Source: MAG-120531 sp038125995 | Lineage (GTDB): Bacteria; Bacteroidota; Bacteroidia; Flavobacteriales; Flavobacteriaceae | Assembly: GCA_038125995.1 (NCBI GenBank) | Contig: JAYPEX010000007.1 | Coordinates: 62,001 to 126,000, forward strand | Length of the DNA: 64,000 bases | Direction of reading: 5' to 3' | In this document: positions 8,728 through 17,311 of the stretch, one piece after another | Numbering within the stretch: position 1 is the first letter of the stretch | Layout: each line of letters begins with the position of its first letter | Program-made: the position numbers and the translations under genes | Notes under the pieces: generated by a model | Seen by the model: only the letters and a program-made list of their open reading frames with translations | Databases searched by the model: none | Told to the model about the DNA's origin: nothing

Positions 8728-9978
8728 ATGCAATTAAAAAGAGTTGTAGTAACAGGATTAGGAGCATTGACTCCCATTGGAAATACCCTTGATGAATACT
8801 GGGAAGGCTTGATCACTGGAAAGAGTGGAGCTGCTCCAATTACCTATTTTGACACTGAAAAATTTAAGACAAAATTTGCTTGCGAACTCAAGGACTTTAA
8901 TATTTTAGACTTTTTAGATCGCAAAGAGGCTAGAAAGTTAGATCGCTTTACCCAATACGCTATTGTAGCTTCAGAAGAAGCGATCGCAGATGCCAATTTT
9001 GACGATAGCCTCGACAAATACAGAGTTGGAGTTATATGGGGGGCTGGAATTGGTGGTTTAGAAACCTTCCAAAACGAAGTGCTAAACTTTGCTTCTGGAG
9101 ATGGAACACCTCGTTTTAATCCCTTCTTTATTCCTAAAATGATCGCTGATATTGCTCCAGGTAATATTTCAATAAGAAATGGGTATATGGGGCCTAATTA
9201 TACAACTGTATCAGCTTGTGCTTCTTCTGCAAATGCCATCATAGATGCCCTTAACTACATCCGTTTAGGTCACTGTGATGTCATTGTTACTGGAGGTAGT
9301 GAAGCCGCTGTAACTATTGCAGGAGTTGGAGGTTTTAACGCCATGCATGCGCTTTCTACAAGAAACGACGATCCACAATCTGCTTCAAGACCATTTGATG
9401 CAGAGCGCGACGGTTTTGTTCTTGGTGAAGGAGCTGGAGCACTGATCTTAGAAGAATACGAGCACGCTAAGGCTCGTGGAGCTAAAATATACGCTGAGGT
9501 CATCGGTGGAGGACTTTCTTCTGATGCCTATCATATGACTGCACCACATCCAGAGGGTATTGGAGTGATCAAGGTCATGGAAAACTGTTTGAGAGATGCA
9601 GGAATTAAACCTGAAGATGTCGATGCGATCAATACCCACGGGACTTCTACTCCACTTGGAGATGTTGCTGAATTAAAAGCAATTAGTCAAGTGTTTGGAG
9701 ATCACGCTAAAAACATCAGTATCAATTCTACTAAATCGATGACCGGTCACCTACTAGGTGCTGCTGGAGCTATTGAAGCTATTGCTTCCATTATGTCGAT
9801 TCAGAAAGGAATTGTCCCTCCGACGATCAACCATGCCAATATTGATTCAAACATCGATCCATCATTAAACCTCACCCTTAATAAACCTCAAGAGCGCGAT
9901 GTAAAAATCGCCATGAGTAACACCTTTGGTTTTGGTGGTCACAATGCTTGTGTGGTCCTTAAAAAGTATGAAGAATAA
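8728..9978 (+). CDS. fabF: beta-ketoacyl-ACP synthase II
   Basis: A 416-residue condensing enzyme elongating acyl-ACP with malonyl-ACP. The catalytic triad is visible: Cys164 (SACASSANAI), His304 (NTHGTSTPLGD) and His341 (MTGHLLGAAGA). The N-terminus KRVVVTGLGALTPIG and C-terminal NTFGFGGHNA are standard KAS II features. It is followed 6 bases later by rnc, so fabF-rnc is probably one transcript. Confidence 0.98.
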   Translation: MQLKRVVVTGLGALTPIGNTLDEYWEGLITGKSGAAPITYFDTEKFKTKFACELKDFNILDFLDRKEARKLDRFTQYAIVASEEAIADANFDDSLDKYRVGVIWGAGIGGLETFQNEVLNFASGDGTPRFNPFFIPKMIADIAPGNISIRNGYMGPNYTTVSACASSANAIIDALNYIRLGHCDVIVTGGSEAAVTIAGVGGFNAMHALSTRNDDPQSASRPFDAERDGFVLGEGAGALILEEYEHAKARGAKIYAEVIGGGLSSDAYHMTAPHPEGIGVIKVMENCLRDAGIKPEDVDAINTHGTSTPLGDVAELKAISQVFGDHAKNISINSTKSMTGHLLGAAGAIEAIASIMSIQKGIVPPTINHANIDSNIDPSLNLTLNKPQERDVKIAMSNTFGFGGHNACVVLKKYEE

Positions 9979-9984
9979 GCCAAT

Positions 9985-10722
9985 ATGAAACGTATTTTAA
10001 AAATAAGAAAATCCCCTACCGATTCGGATGGGGATTTTTATTTTAAAATAAAAACCATTTTAGGATTTAAACCTCGCAACCTAGAGTACTACAAAAAAGC
10101 ATTCATTCATTCTTCACTTAACTTAAAAGATGAAGAAGGAAAAGCAGTCAATTATGAACGTCTTGAATTTTTAGGAGATTCTGTTCTAGGAACCATTATC
10201 AGTAATTATCTATTTGAAAAAGCCCCAGAAGGAGATGAGGGCTATCTTACCAAGATGCGTTCTAAAATTGTCAGTAGAGAACACCTCAATGAATTGGGAA
10301 AAGAACTAAATTTAATCTCATTTTTTCAATCCAAAACCCAATTTTCTAATTTTGGTGAAAACATTCACGGAAACTTATTTGAGGCATTCATAGGAGCCAT
10401 CTTTATAGATAGAGGTTTCTCCTATTGTCATCGATTCATTGAACGTCGAATCATTGAACCCTACGTCGATATCGATCGACTTGAAGGCAAAATCATTTCC
10501 TACAAAAGTCTGTTGATTGAATGGTGTCAGAAAAAGAAAAAACACTTTAAATTCAACAGTTATGAAGATACTGGCAATGAAGAAACGAAACATTTTGCAG
10601 TGAAACTCTATATAGAGAATCAACTCATTGCAAAATCAAGAGCGACTTCTAAGAAAAAAGCTGAAGAAATTGCTTCAAAACGAGCTTATTTCGCACTTCA
10701 AAATCATATTGATCGTTCTTAA
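9985..10722 (+). CDS. rnc: ribonuclease III
   Basis: A 245-residue double-stranded-RNA endonuclease. The RNase III signature NYERLEFLGDSVLG lies near residue 53, a second acidic cluster LFEAFIGAIFIDRG holds the catalytic Glu, and a C-terminal dsRNA-binding domain ends in ATSKKKAEEIASKRA. It matures rRNA and mRNA. It lies 6 bases after fabF. The start is the only ATG near the family N-terminus. Confidence 0.97.
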   Translation: MKRILKIRKSPTDSDGDFYFKIKTILGFKPRNLEYYKKAFIHSSLNLKDEEGKAVNYERLEFLGDSVLGTIISNYLFEKAPEGDEGYLTKMRSKIVSREHLNELGKELNLISFFQSKTQFSNFGENIHGNLFEAFIGAIFIDRGFSYCHRFIERRIIEPYVDIDRLEGKIISYKSLLIEWCQKKKKHFKFNSYEDTGNEETKHFAVKLYIENQLIAKSRATSKKKAEEIASKRAYFALQNHIDRS

Positions 10723-10827
10723 CTAAGATTGAACTATCGATTTATAAACAAATTGTGTCATTTTTAACAAAAAATGCAAATTATTCTAAAAAGGCTACTG
10801 AATCACGATGAGATTGTCGAATAATTT

Positions 10828-10835
10828 TATCTTTG
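10828..10835 (+). promoter_or_regulatory. -7 element of the IPExxxDY-pyk transcript
   Basis: TATCTTTG matches TAnnTTTG. A possible in-frame TTG start at 10833 lies inside it, so that codon is unlikely to initiate translation. Confidence 0.55.
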
Positions 10836-10853
10836 TCAAACTTTTATGAATCT

Positions 10854-11318
10854 ATGGTAGCTAAGTATAAATTATCAGCTCATGAGTTTGAAATAGACTA
10901 TACGCTATTAGCCTTACATACAGGTATTGAAGATTACACTTTAGCCTATCATCTCAATAAAGTGCTCAAGATGAGTTTTAAACGACTACAGCATGATCTT
11001 GTCATCGATGAGAATTCCTGTGTGGCCGTTTATAATTTTGACAATGAGAAAGATCAGTCCAACTGGTTTCTCATTGCAAACAAAGCCTTAGTAGAACAGG
11101 AAGCTATTGAAGCTGATTTGTTTCAAAACCAACCGATCAAGACCAGCTCCTACTTAATTCCCGAACGAAAAGAGGTTGATTATTTTGTAAAAATAGAAGA
11201 CCATGACCCGTCTTGTTTAAAAGATATAATACAGAAAATAAAAAAGATCCCTGATATAGTTACGGCATACGAGCTTGATTATACAGGATTAAAATCAAAA
11301 CAAAATTTAATATTTTAA
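10854..11318 (+). CDS. IPExxxDY family protein, function unknown
   Basis: A 154-residue protein with the family signature IPERKEVDY near residue 110. The family is restricted to Bacteroidota as far as I know and has no established function. An open frame extends upstream to a TTG at 10833, but that codon sits in the promoter -7 element, so the ATG at 10854 is chosen. pyk starts one base after the stop. There is no signal peptide or membrane segment. Confidence 0.8.
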   Translation: MVAKYKLSAHEFEIDYTLLALHTGIEDYTLAYHLNKVLKMSFKRLQHDLVIDENSCVAVYNFDNEKDQSNWFLIANKALVEQEAIEADLFQNQPIKTSSYLIPERKEVDYFVKIEDHDPSCLKDIIQKIKKIPDIVTAYELDYTGLKSKQNLIF

Positions 11319-11319
11319 T

Positions 11320-12753
11320 ATGGCTATTGATAAGAAAACCAAAATTGTTGCAACTTTAGGACCGGCAACTGATGCTAAAGAAATCCTTAAGGATATGATT
11401 CTTGCTGGTGCCAATGTGTTTAGAATTAATTTTTCACATGCCGATTACGAAGATGTCAAGAGAAGAATTGGATATATTCGACAACTCAGCGAAGAATTAG
11501 GGTATCACATTTCTATTTTAGCTGACTTACAAGGTCCTAAACTCAGAGTTGGTGTCATGGAAGAAGGTTCCGAAGTAAACCCTGGTGATGAGGTTAAATT
11601 TTACACCGGTGAGCCTTTCGTAGGAAATGCTTCTAAAGCTTATATGACTTATTCTCAATTTCCACAGGACGTACAAGCTGGGGAACGCATCTTGGTTGAC
11701 GATGGGAAATTAATGTTTGAAGTTATTTCTACCAATCGCAAAGACGAGGTGGTTACTAAAGTAATTCAAGGAGGGCCTTTCAAATCTAAGAAAGGGGTTA
11801 ACCTTCCAAATACAAAAATATCACTTCCTGCATTGACTGAAAAAGATATCAATGATGCTATTTTTGCAATTAGTCAAAATGTGGACTGGATCGCCTTGTC
11901 GTTTGTTCGTTTTAAAGAAGACATTGTCGACTTACAAAACCTCATCAAAGAACATGCAGATTACAAAATTCCAATCGTTGCTAAGATTGAAAAACCTGAA
12001 GCAATCGAAAATATAGATGAAATTATAGCCTTTACAGATGGTTTAATGGTTGCTCGTGGAGATCTTGGAGTTGAAATTCCTGCTCACGAAGTGCCACTGA
12101 TTCAAAAGAAATTAGTTTCCAAAGCTAAAGACGCTCGTATTCCTGTAATTATCGCTACTCAAATGATGGAAACGATGATTGACAGCTTGACTCCAACTCG
12201 TGCAGAGGTAAATGACGTTGCCAACTCTGTAATGGATGGAGCTGATGCTGTAATGCTTTCAGGAGAAACTTCAGTAGGAAAATACCCTGTACAAGTAATT
12301 GAAAAAATGGCTAGTATTTTAAGGACCGTAGAGCATTCTGATTTGATTCGTGTTCCATTACTTGCTCCTCAAGCGAAAACAAAACGATACTTGACAAAAT
12401 CTGTTTGTTACCACGCAGCTGTGATGGCTAATGATATGAAAGCAAAAGCAATTTGTACCCTCACCAATAGTGGGTATACTGCTTTTCAAGTTTCTGCATA
12501 TAGACCTGAAGCTCATATTCTAGTTTTTACTAGAAATAGAAAAATATTATCACAGCTCAACCTTCTTTGGGGGGTAAAGGCTTTCTTTTACGAGAATCGA
12601 GAATCGACCGACAAACTGGTAGATGATTTGAATGCTATTGCTCTTGAAAAAGGATTTGTTAAAGCTGGAGATTACATTCTCAGTTTGACTTCCATGCCGC
12701 TTAATACTAAAGGAATGGTCAATACTGTACGTGTTTCACAAATAGAAGAATAA
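11320..12753 (+). CDS. pyk: pyruvate kinase
   Basis: A 477-residue glycolytic enzyme converting PEP and ADP to pyruvate and ATP. Seen: KIVATLGPAT at the N-terminus, the active-site block IPIVAKIEKPEAIENIDEI, and IATQMMETM with the following ADAVMLSGETSVGKYP. The C-terminal allosteric domain is present. It is co-transcribed with the IPExxxDY gene (1-base gap) and ends in an intrinsic terminator (12760-12786). Confidence 0.98.
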   Translation: MAIDKKTKIVATLGPATDAKEILKDMILAGANVFRINFSHADYEDVKRRIGYIRQLSEELGYHISILADLQGPKLRVGVMEEGSEVNPGDEVKFYTGEPFVGNASKAYMTYSQFPQDVQAGERILVDDGKLMFEVISTNRKDEVVTKVIQGGPFKSKKGVNLPNTKISLPALTEKDINDAIFAISQNVDWIALSFVRFKEDIVDLQNLIKEHADYKIPIVAKIEKPEAIENIDEIIAFTDGLMVARGDLGVEIPAHEVPLIQKKLVSKAKDARIPVIIATQMMETMIDSLTPTRAEVNDVANSVMDGADAVMLSGETSVGKYPVQVIEKMASILRTVEHSDLIRVPLLAPQAKTKRYLTKSVCYHAAVMANDMKAKAICTLTNSGYTAFQVSAYRPEAHILVFTRNRKILSQLNLLWGVKAFFYENRESTDKLVDDLNAIALEKGFVKAGDYILSLTSMPLNTKGMVNTVRVSQIEE

Positions 12754-12759
12754 CTAATT

Positions 12760-12786
12760 AAAGGCTCGTTTAACGGGCCTTTTTTT
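12760..12786 (+). terminator. intrinsic terminator after pyk
   Basis: AAAGGCTCG (12760-12768) pairs with CGGGCCTTT (12774-12782, one G-T pair), followed by T's running up to 12786. The next gene's ATG begins at 12787. Confidence 0.85.
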
Positions 12787-13257
12787 ATGAGAGAAATCGA
12801 ACGTAAATATCTGGTAGAAAATTTAGACTTCATCACTGATGCTAGCTCCTCTTATGTAATAGCACAGGGATATTTAAATTCGGACCCGAATCGATCCGTA
12901 CGCATCAGAAAGACTTCAGAGGGAGGATTTATTACCGTAAAAGGAGCCTCAAGTGAGAATGGAATGTCCCGTTTTGAGTGGGAAAAACCACTAAGTACAA
13001 AAGAAGTTGACGCACTGCTCCCCCTTTGTGAAGAAGGGACCATCATCAAAGATCGCTATCTTGTACCTTTTAAAGGCAAGGTCTTTGAAGTGGATGTGTT
13101 TAAAGGAGCCAACAATGGGCTTATACTTGCTGAAATAGAACTAGATAATGAAGAGGAATCCTTTGAAAAGCCAGAATGGCTTGGCACTGAAGTAACTTCA
13201 GACCCTCGTTATTACAATTTGTATTTGAGTAAGAATCCCTACAATCAGTGGAGCTGA
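12787..13257 (+). CDS. CYTH domain protein (triphosphate-tunnel phosphohydrolase)
   Basis: A 156-residue single-domain protein with the defining ExExK motif at Glu3-Glu5-Lys7 (EIERKYLV). Alternating basic and acidic strands follow (RSVRIRK, RFEWEKP, FEVDVFKG, LAEIELD). The family includes inorganic triphosphatases and class IV adenylyl cyclases; small bacterial members are mostly triphosphatases, but specificity cannot be read here. The ATG begins at the end of the pyk terminator's T-run with no room for a leader, so expression depends on read-through or an unseen promoter. It ends directly against the convergent pheS stop. Confidence 0.9.
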   Translation: MREIERKYLVENLDFITDASSSYVIAQGYLNSDPNRSVRIRKTSEGGFITVKGASSENGMSRFEWEKPLSTKEVDALLPLCEEGTIIKDRYLVPFKGKVFEVDVFKGANNGLILAEIELDNEEESFEKPEWLGTEVTSDPRYYNLYLSKNPYNQWS

Positions 13258-14277
13258 TCAGAGAGCACTTTTAAACTGCTCTAAGAAGCGAATATCGTTT
13301 TCACTCAACAGGCGAATATCTGAGATCTGATGTAATAAAAGTGCAATACGGTCAATCCCCATACCAAATGCAAATCCTGAATACTCTTTGGGATCAATGC
13401 CACAGTTTTTAAGAACATTTGGATCCACCATACCGCATCCCATAATTTCTAACCAACCGGTTCCTTTGGTCATTTTATAGTCGGTTTCCGTTTCTAATCC
13501 CCAATAAACATCAACCTCAGCACTAGGCTCCGTAAAAGGGAAATACGAAGGTCTTAATCGAATCTTTGATTTTCCGAATAGGGATTCCGTAAAATACTGA
13601 AGTGTTTGTTTTAAATCTGCAAACGAAACATTTTTATCGATATACAATCCCTCTACCTGATGAAAGAAACAGTGTGAACGAGCTGAAATCGCTTCGTTTC
13701 TGTAGACTCTCCCTGGAGAAATAGTTCGGATAGGTGGTTTGTTGTTTTCCATATAGCGAACCTGTACTGAAGAGGTGTGAGTTCTCAGTAAGATATCCGG
13801 ATCTGTTTGAATAAAAAAGGTATCCTGCATATCTCGAGCAGGGTGGTGTTCAGGTAAATTTAAGGCCGTAAAATTATGCCAATCATCTTCCATTTCTGGT
13901 CCTTCAGATACGTTAAAACCAATATTTGAGAAGATTTCAATAATTCGATTCTTAACAATAGAAATCGGATGTCTTGCTCCTAGTGGAATCGGCTCCCCTG
14001 GTCTACTCAAATCACCGTATACACCCCTTGCGTCACTCTGAGTATCTAAATCTGCCTTAAGACTGTTCACTTTTTCAGTCGCAGCATTTTTTAAGTTGTT
14101 GAGTTGCCTTCCAAACTCCTTCTTTTGTTCATTCGGAACACTTTTAAAAGAAGCAAATAAGTCGTTTAAAATTCCTTTTTTACCTAAGTATTTGATTCTA
14201 AACGCCTCAATTTCATCAGTATTGGAACTGTGGAATGAAGCAACTTCATCTAAATGTTTTTCTAATGGATCGAGCAT
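13258..14277 (-). CDS. pheS: phenylalanyl-tRNA synthetase alpha subunit
   Basis: A 339-residue class II synthetase subunit charging tRNA-Phe. It has an N-terminal coiled coil and the conserved FNVSEGPEMEDDWHNFTALN, HPARDMQDTFF (motif 2 region), and the motif 3 region with GFAFGMGIDRIALL. The beta subunit (pheT) is not next to it, which is common in Bacteroidota. Its leader contains a terminator-like hairpin directly downstream of a -7 element (14324-14331). Confidence 0.97.
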   Translation of the reverse strand: MLDPLEKHLDEVASFHSSNTDEIEAFRIKYLGKKGILNDLFASFKSVPNEQKKEFGRQLNNLKNAATEKVNSLKADLDTQSDARGVYGDLSRPGEPIPLGARHPISIVKNRIIEIFSNIGFNVSEGPEMEDDWHNFTALNLPEHHPARDMQDTFFIQTDPDILLRTHTSSVQVRYMENNKPPIRTISPGRVYRNEAISARSHCFFHQVEGLYIDKNVSFADLKQTLQYFTESLFGKSKIRLRPSYFPFTEPSAEVDVYWGLETETDYKMTKGTGWLEIMGCGMVDPNVLKNCGIDPKEYSGFAFGMGIDRIALLLHQISDIRLLSENDIRFLEQFKSAL

Positions 14278-14282
14278 AACTT

Positions 14283-14322
14283 AAAAAAATTGATGCGCTA
14301 CAATTGAAACTTTGTAGCGCAT
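14283..14322 (-). terminator. hairpin with U-run between the SulP gene and pheS
   Basis: ATGCGCTACAA (14293-14303 on the plus strand) pairs perfectly with TTGTAGCGCAT (14312-14322); on the minus strand seven T follow (14289-14283), ending six bases before the pheS ATG. It can terminate the carbonic anhydrase-SulP transcript, but also lies in the pheS leader. Confidence 0.75.
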
Positions 14323-14323
14323 G

Positions 14324-14331
14324 CAAATTTA
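14324..14331 (-). promoter_or_regulatory. -7 element of pheS
   Basis: TAAATTTG on the minus strand matches TAnnTTTG; a TTG lies 22 bases upstream of it. Predicted start of transcription is around 14317-14320, inside the 5' arm of the hairpin. Confidence 0.5.
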
Positions 14332-14371
14332 ATAAAAACTAGCGTTACAGACGCAATCTAATCCGTTTCTT

Positions 14372-16195
14372 TTAAGCTTCTTGCTTTTGAGTGGATAAAG
14401 CCTTTATATATGTAATACAATCATCTAAGCTCTTGAATATCTGATCTTTTGATATCAATTTTGGAATGATACTAATGCGTTCTAAGCGCAATCGAGGCTG
14501 TGATTGAATCCCTACTAAATACACTTCTATTGAGTTCATTTCCCATCCGATAATCATTTCTTCTAAAGCATAAAGCCCAGTTTGGTCGATATAAGAAGAT
14601 TTATCCATTACAAGGATAATGTGTTTGATTTCATTTGGGACTTTCTTTGCAAGTTCCTGAAGATCAGAAGTAGAACCAAAGAATAGCGGTCCTTCTAATT
14701 TTTTGACATAGACCTCTTTACTGAGCAAATGATCCTCATCCTCTTTTTGACTTACAGGAGTGATCTTAGTTTGCTGTGCGGTGGCATCCCCCATCTTTTT
14801 CATGAAGATCAGTGAGGCGAGAACCAATCCAATCCCTACAGCACTTACTAAATCCCAAAATACAGAGAGCAAGAGTACGACTGCCATAATCGCAATTTCT
14901 CCAATGGGAATATGAGGTATTGCTTTAAGTCCTTTGTAATCCATTACTCCAATCCCTACCGTAATCAAAATTCCTGAGAGTACTGCTGCAGGTATTTTTG
15001 AAGCAATTGGTCCAAGGGCTAATAAAACAACTAAGAGTAACAATCCCGCAATAATTCCGGAAAGTCTAGTTTTTCCACCGGCATTGATATTTACAACCGT
15101 TCTGATCGTTGCTCCAGCACCGGGTATTCCTCCAAATAGACCTGCGACAGCATTTCCGATTCCCTGACCAATGAGCTCCTTATTAGGATTGTGTTTGGTC
15201 TTAGTCATATTGTCTGCTACAACCGAGGTCAAGAGTGAGTCGATGGCTCCTAAAAGAGCGAGTGATAGGGCTGTAAATAAATAAGGGGATATGGCTCCAA
15301 ATGAAAACTCAGTAAAAATCTCCAATCGAGGCATTGGAAATCCCTGAGGAATTTGAGCGATGGTGATATAGTTTAGGTTTAAAAAATAGGCTACTGATGA
15401 AACCGCCAATAATGCGACAAGAGTCGAGGGGACTGCTGTAGTAATCTTTTTAAATCCATAGATGATCAGTATCGTCATAAACGCCAGAACAAATTCTAAA
15501 TAATTGATACTTTGAATAGCTCGAGGTAGTATGCTCAAGGCTCCATATACAGATTTGGAGTGATCATTTGCCAATAACTTTGCTTCTTGAGCTATTTCAT
15601 CTTCAGAGATGAGTGCTGCCCTGCGCTCTGTTTCAGTAAAATCTTCGAGTACTAAATAGCCCTCACCTGCTTCGTCTTTTAAAATCTTCTCTAAAAGGAC
15701 CTCTTCCGCCTGAGCCTTAAAGGTCTCCACATAGACCAAATCATCTTTTGGATAATAGCCCATAGAAGGGAGTAATTGTGTTGCGATAATAATGACCCCT
15801 ATCGCGGTCATAAATCCAGATACCACAGGATAAGGGATATACTTGATATATTTTCCTAATTGAAGTGATCCCAAGACGATTTGAATAATCCCCGAGAGGA
15901 TAAAAACTGTTAGTATCGCAGGAAGTGCTCTTGAAATATCCCCGTCATAAGCTCCTACAATACCTGATACAATGAGTAAACTCACAGCGGTCATCGGAGC
16001 TGTTGGCCCTGAAATCTGAGAGGGAGTTCCTCCAAACATGGCTGCAAAAATTCCAATAAAGATCGCTCCGTACAAACCAGCGTCTGGTCCTAATCCCGAA
16101 GAAACTCCAAAGGCTAAAGCTAGAGGTAATGCAACTATTCCAGCTGTAATACCTCCAAAAAAATCTCCTTTGAAATGCTTAAAAAAACCTTTCAT
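14372..16195 (-). CDS. SulP-family anion transporter (probable bicarbonate transporter) with STAS domain
   Basis: A 607-residue membrane protein with the SulP N-terminus (DFFGGITAGIVALPLALAFG), a dozen or so membrane segments, the GATIRTVVNINAGGKT block, and a C-terminal STAS domain from about residue 490. A charged insertion of roughly 85 residues (about 145-232) rich in Glu separates two membrane segments. It lies 26 bases after a beta-carbonic anhydrase gene on the same strand. That pairing is known for bicarbonate-transporting SulP proteins, so bicarbonate is the likely substrate by inference; sulfate or another anion remains possible. Confidence 0.88.
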   Translation of the reverse strand: MKGFFKHFKGDFFGGITAGIVALPLALAFGVSSGLGPDAGLYGAIFIGIFAAMFGGTPSQISGPTAPMTAVSLLIVSGIVGAYDGDISRALPAILTVFILSGIIQIVLGSLQLGKYIKYIPYPVVSGFMTAIGVIIIATQLLPSMGYYPKDDLVYVETFKAQAEEVLLEKILKDEAGEGYLVLEDFTETERRAALISEDEIAQEAKLLANDHSKSVYGALSILPRAIQSINYLEFVLAFMTILIIYGFKKITTAVPSTLVALLAVSSVAYFLNLNYITIAQIPQGFPMPRLEIFTEFSFGAISPYLFTALSLALLGAIDSLLTSVVADNMTKTKHNPNKELIGQGIGNAVAGLFGGIPGAGATIRTVVNINAGGKTRLSGIIAGLLLLVVLLALGPIASKIPAAVLSGILITVGIGVMDYKGLKAIPHIPIGEIAIMAVVLLLSVFWDLVSAVGIGLVLASLIFMKKMGDATAQQTKITPVSQKEDEDHLLSKEVYVKKLEGPLFFGSTSDLQELAKKVPNEIKHIILVMDKSSYIDQTGLYALEEMIIGWEMNSIEVYLVGIQSQPRLRLERISIIPKLISKDQIFKSLDDCITYIKALSTQKQEA

Positions 16196-16221
16196 AACTT
16201 ATTAAAATTTAAATGTTAGTA

Positions 16222-16848
16222 TTAATCTAAACGATAGATTTCACGAATGCCTTCCAAGATTATGTCATATTCGATACCCAAATCCTTGAGCTCTCCAGTA
16301 TGCACATCAAATACCCATCCGTGAATCTTTAATCCGCGTTGACGAATCGCTTTTTGTACTACTGCGGTTTTAATGAGGTTCACACATTGTTCTTGAGTGT
16401 TGAGCTCTACTAAACGATCGTATTTTTGTTCCTCATCTTCAATAGAATTGAGTTCTTTTGCATGTGTCCTATACACATCTCTAATATTTCTGAGCCATGG
16501 ATTAAGGATCCCTAAATCTTTTGAATCCATTGCTGCTTTGACGCCCCCACAGGCGGTATGACCACATACTACGACGTGTTTTACCTTCAGGTGTTCTACT
16601 GCGTAATTAATTACTGACATCGAATTGAGATCAATACTTACCACCATATTTGCGATATTTCTATGAACGAATATCTCTCCGGGTTTTGCTCCCATTAATT
16701 CTTCTGCAGTTACTCTTGAATCAGAACATCCAATATATAAAAGTTCTGGACTTTGGCCTTCTCCAAGCTGATTGAAGTAATCTGGATCGGTCTCTAATTT
16801 ATTAGATATCCAATTTTTATTGTTTTCAAAAATTTTATCTATTTCCAT
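16222..16848 (-). CDS. can: beta-class carbonic anhydrase
   Basis: A 208-residue zinc enzyme interconverting CO2 and bicarbonate. The ligands are visible: Cys41 (with Asp43 and Arg45 of the CSDSR dyad), His97 and Cys100 (CGHTACGG). There is no signal peptide, so it acts in the cytoplasm. It is the first gene of a two-gene unit with the SulP transporter. A -7 element TATTTTTG lies about 50 bases upstream. Confidence 0.96.
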   Translation of the reverse strand: MEIDKIFENNKNWISNKLETDPDYFNQLGEGQSPELLYIGCSDSRVTAEELMGAKPGEIFVHRNIANMVVSIDLNSMSVINYAVEHLKVKHVVVCGHTACGGVKAAMDSKDLGILNPWLRNIRDVYRTHAKELNSIEDEEQKYDRLVELNTQEQCVNLIKTAVVQKAIRQRGLKIHGWVFDVHTGELKDLGIEYDIILEGIREIYRLD

Positions 16849-16901
16849 TGTGTTGTCTTTTTAGTTTGACGACCATAAGTAACTTCTCAGATATGAAGAT
16901 A

Positions 16902-16909
16902 CAAAAATA
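16902..16909 (-). promoter_or_regulatory. -7 element of the carbonic anhydrase-SulP operon
   Basis: TATTTTTG on the minus strand matches TAnnTTTG; the leader would be about 50 bases. Confidence 0.45.
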
Positions 16910-16970
16910 GTCGCTGCCTCTATGCGAGATAGAAACTGTTAGTTATAATTGTAAAGGTCTAAAAAATGAC

Positions 16971-17258
16971 TTAGCACTCTGGAGGTGGGATTACAATGTC
17001 GTGAAATCCTTTGTTGAGATCCATTTGACAATTGTATTTGAACTCTGCTAAATTGTAGTTTTGTACGTAGATCTGAGAAGGTAAAACAACTAAAAAAAGG
17101 TCTGATTTGAGATCTTTATCTAGGCCGTCTTTAGAATCTTTGCTAATTGAGTCACTGAATTCAATTTCAGTGTCCATTACAAAATTGTGTAATGGCTGAA
17201 TAGCAGACGCCATCATCAACAATAAAAAGAAAAGCCCTATATAGTGTTTTGTACCCAT
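16971..17258 (-). CDS. small secreted or membrane-anchored protein, unknown
   Basis: A 95-residue protein that I do not recognise. The N-terminus MGTKHYIGLFFLLLMMASA is a signal peptide or anchor. The rest has an acidic Ser/Asp/Lys-rich stretch, a lone Cys in the middle and the C-terminus IVIPPPEC. The frame opens three codons earlier at a TTG, but that codon lies in a TATCTTTG promoter element, so the ATG at 17258 is chosen. It sits between batE and the carbonic anhydrase gene, same strand, with its own promoter, so it need not belong to either unit. Confidence 0.6.
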   Translation of the reverse strand: MGTKHYIGLFFLLLMMASAIQPLHNFVMDTEIEFSDSISKDSKDGLDKDLKSDLFLVVLPSQIYVQNYNLAEFKYNCQMDLNKGFHDIVIPPPEC

Positions 17259-17264
17259 CTTGTG

Positions 17265-17272
17265 CAAAGATA
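17265..17272 (-). promoter_or_regulatory. -7 element of the small secreted protein gene
   Basis: TATCTTTG on the minus strand, followed by six bases and the ATG; predicts a leaderless or nearly leaderless message. Confidence 0.5.
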
Positions 17273-17311
17273 AGGGGTTTTATCAGAAGAGTTGTTAAGC
17301 TTCTCTTAAAA

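Noticed and set aside
10833..10853. TTG start for the IPExxxDY protein.
   Set aside because: The codon lies within the TATCTTTG promoter element.
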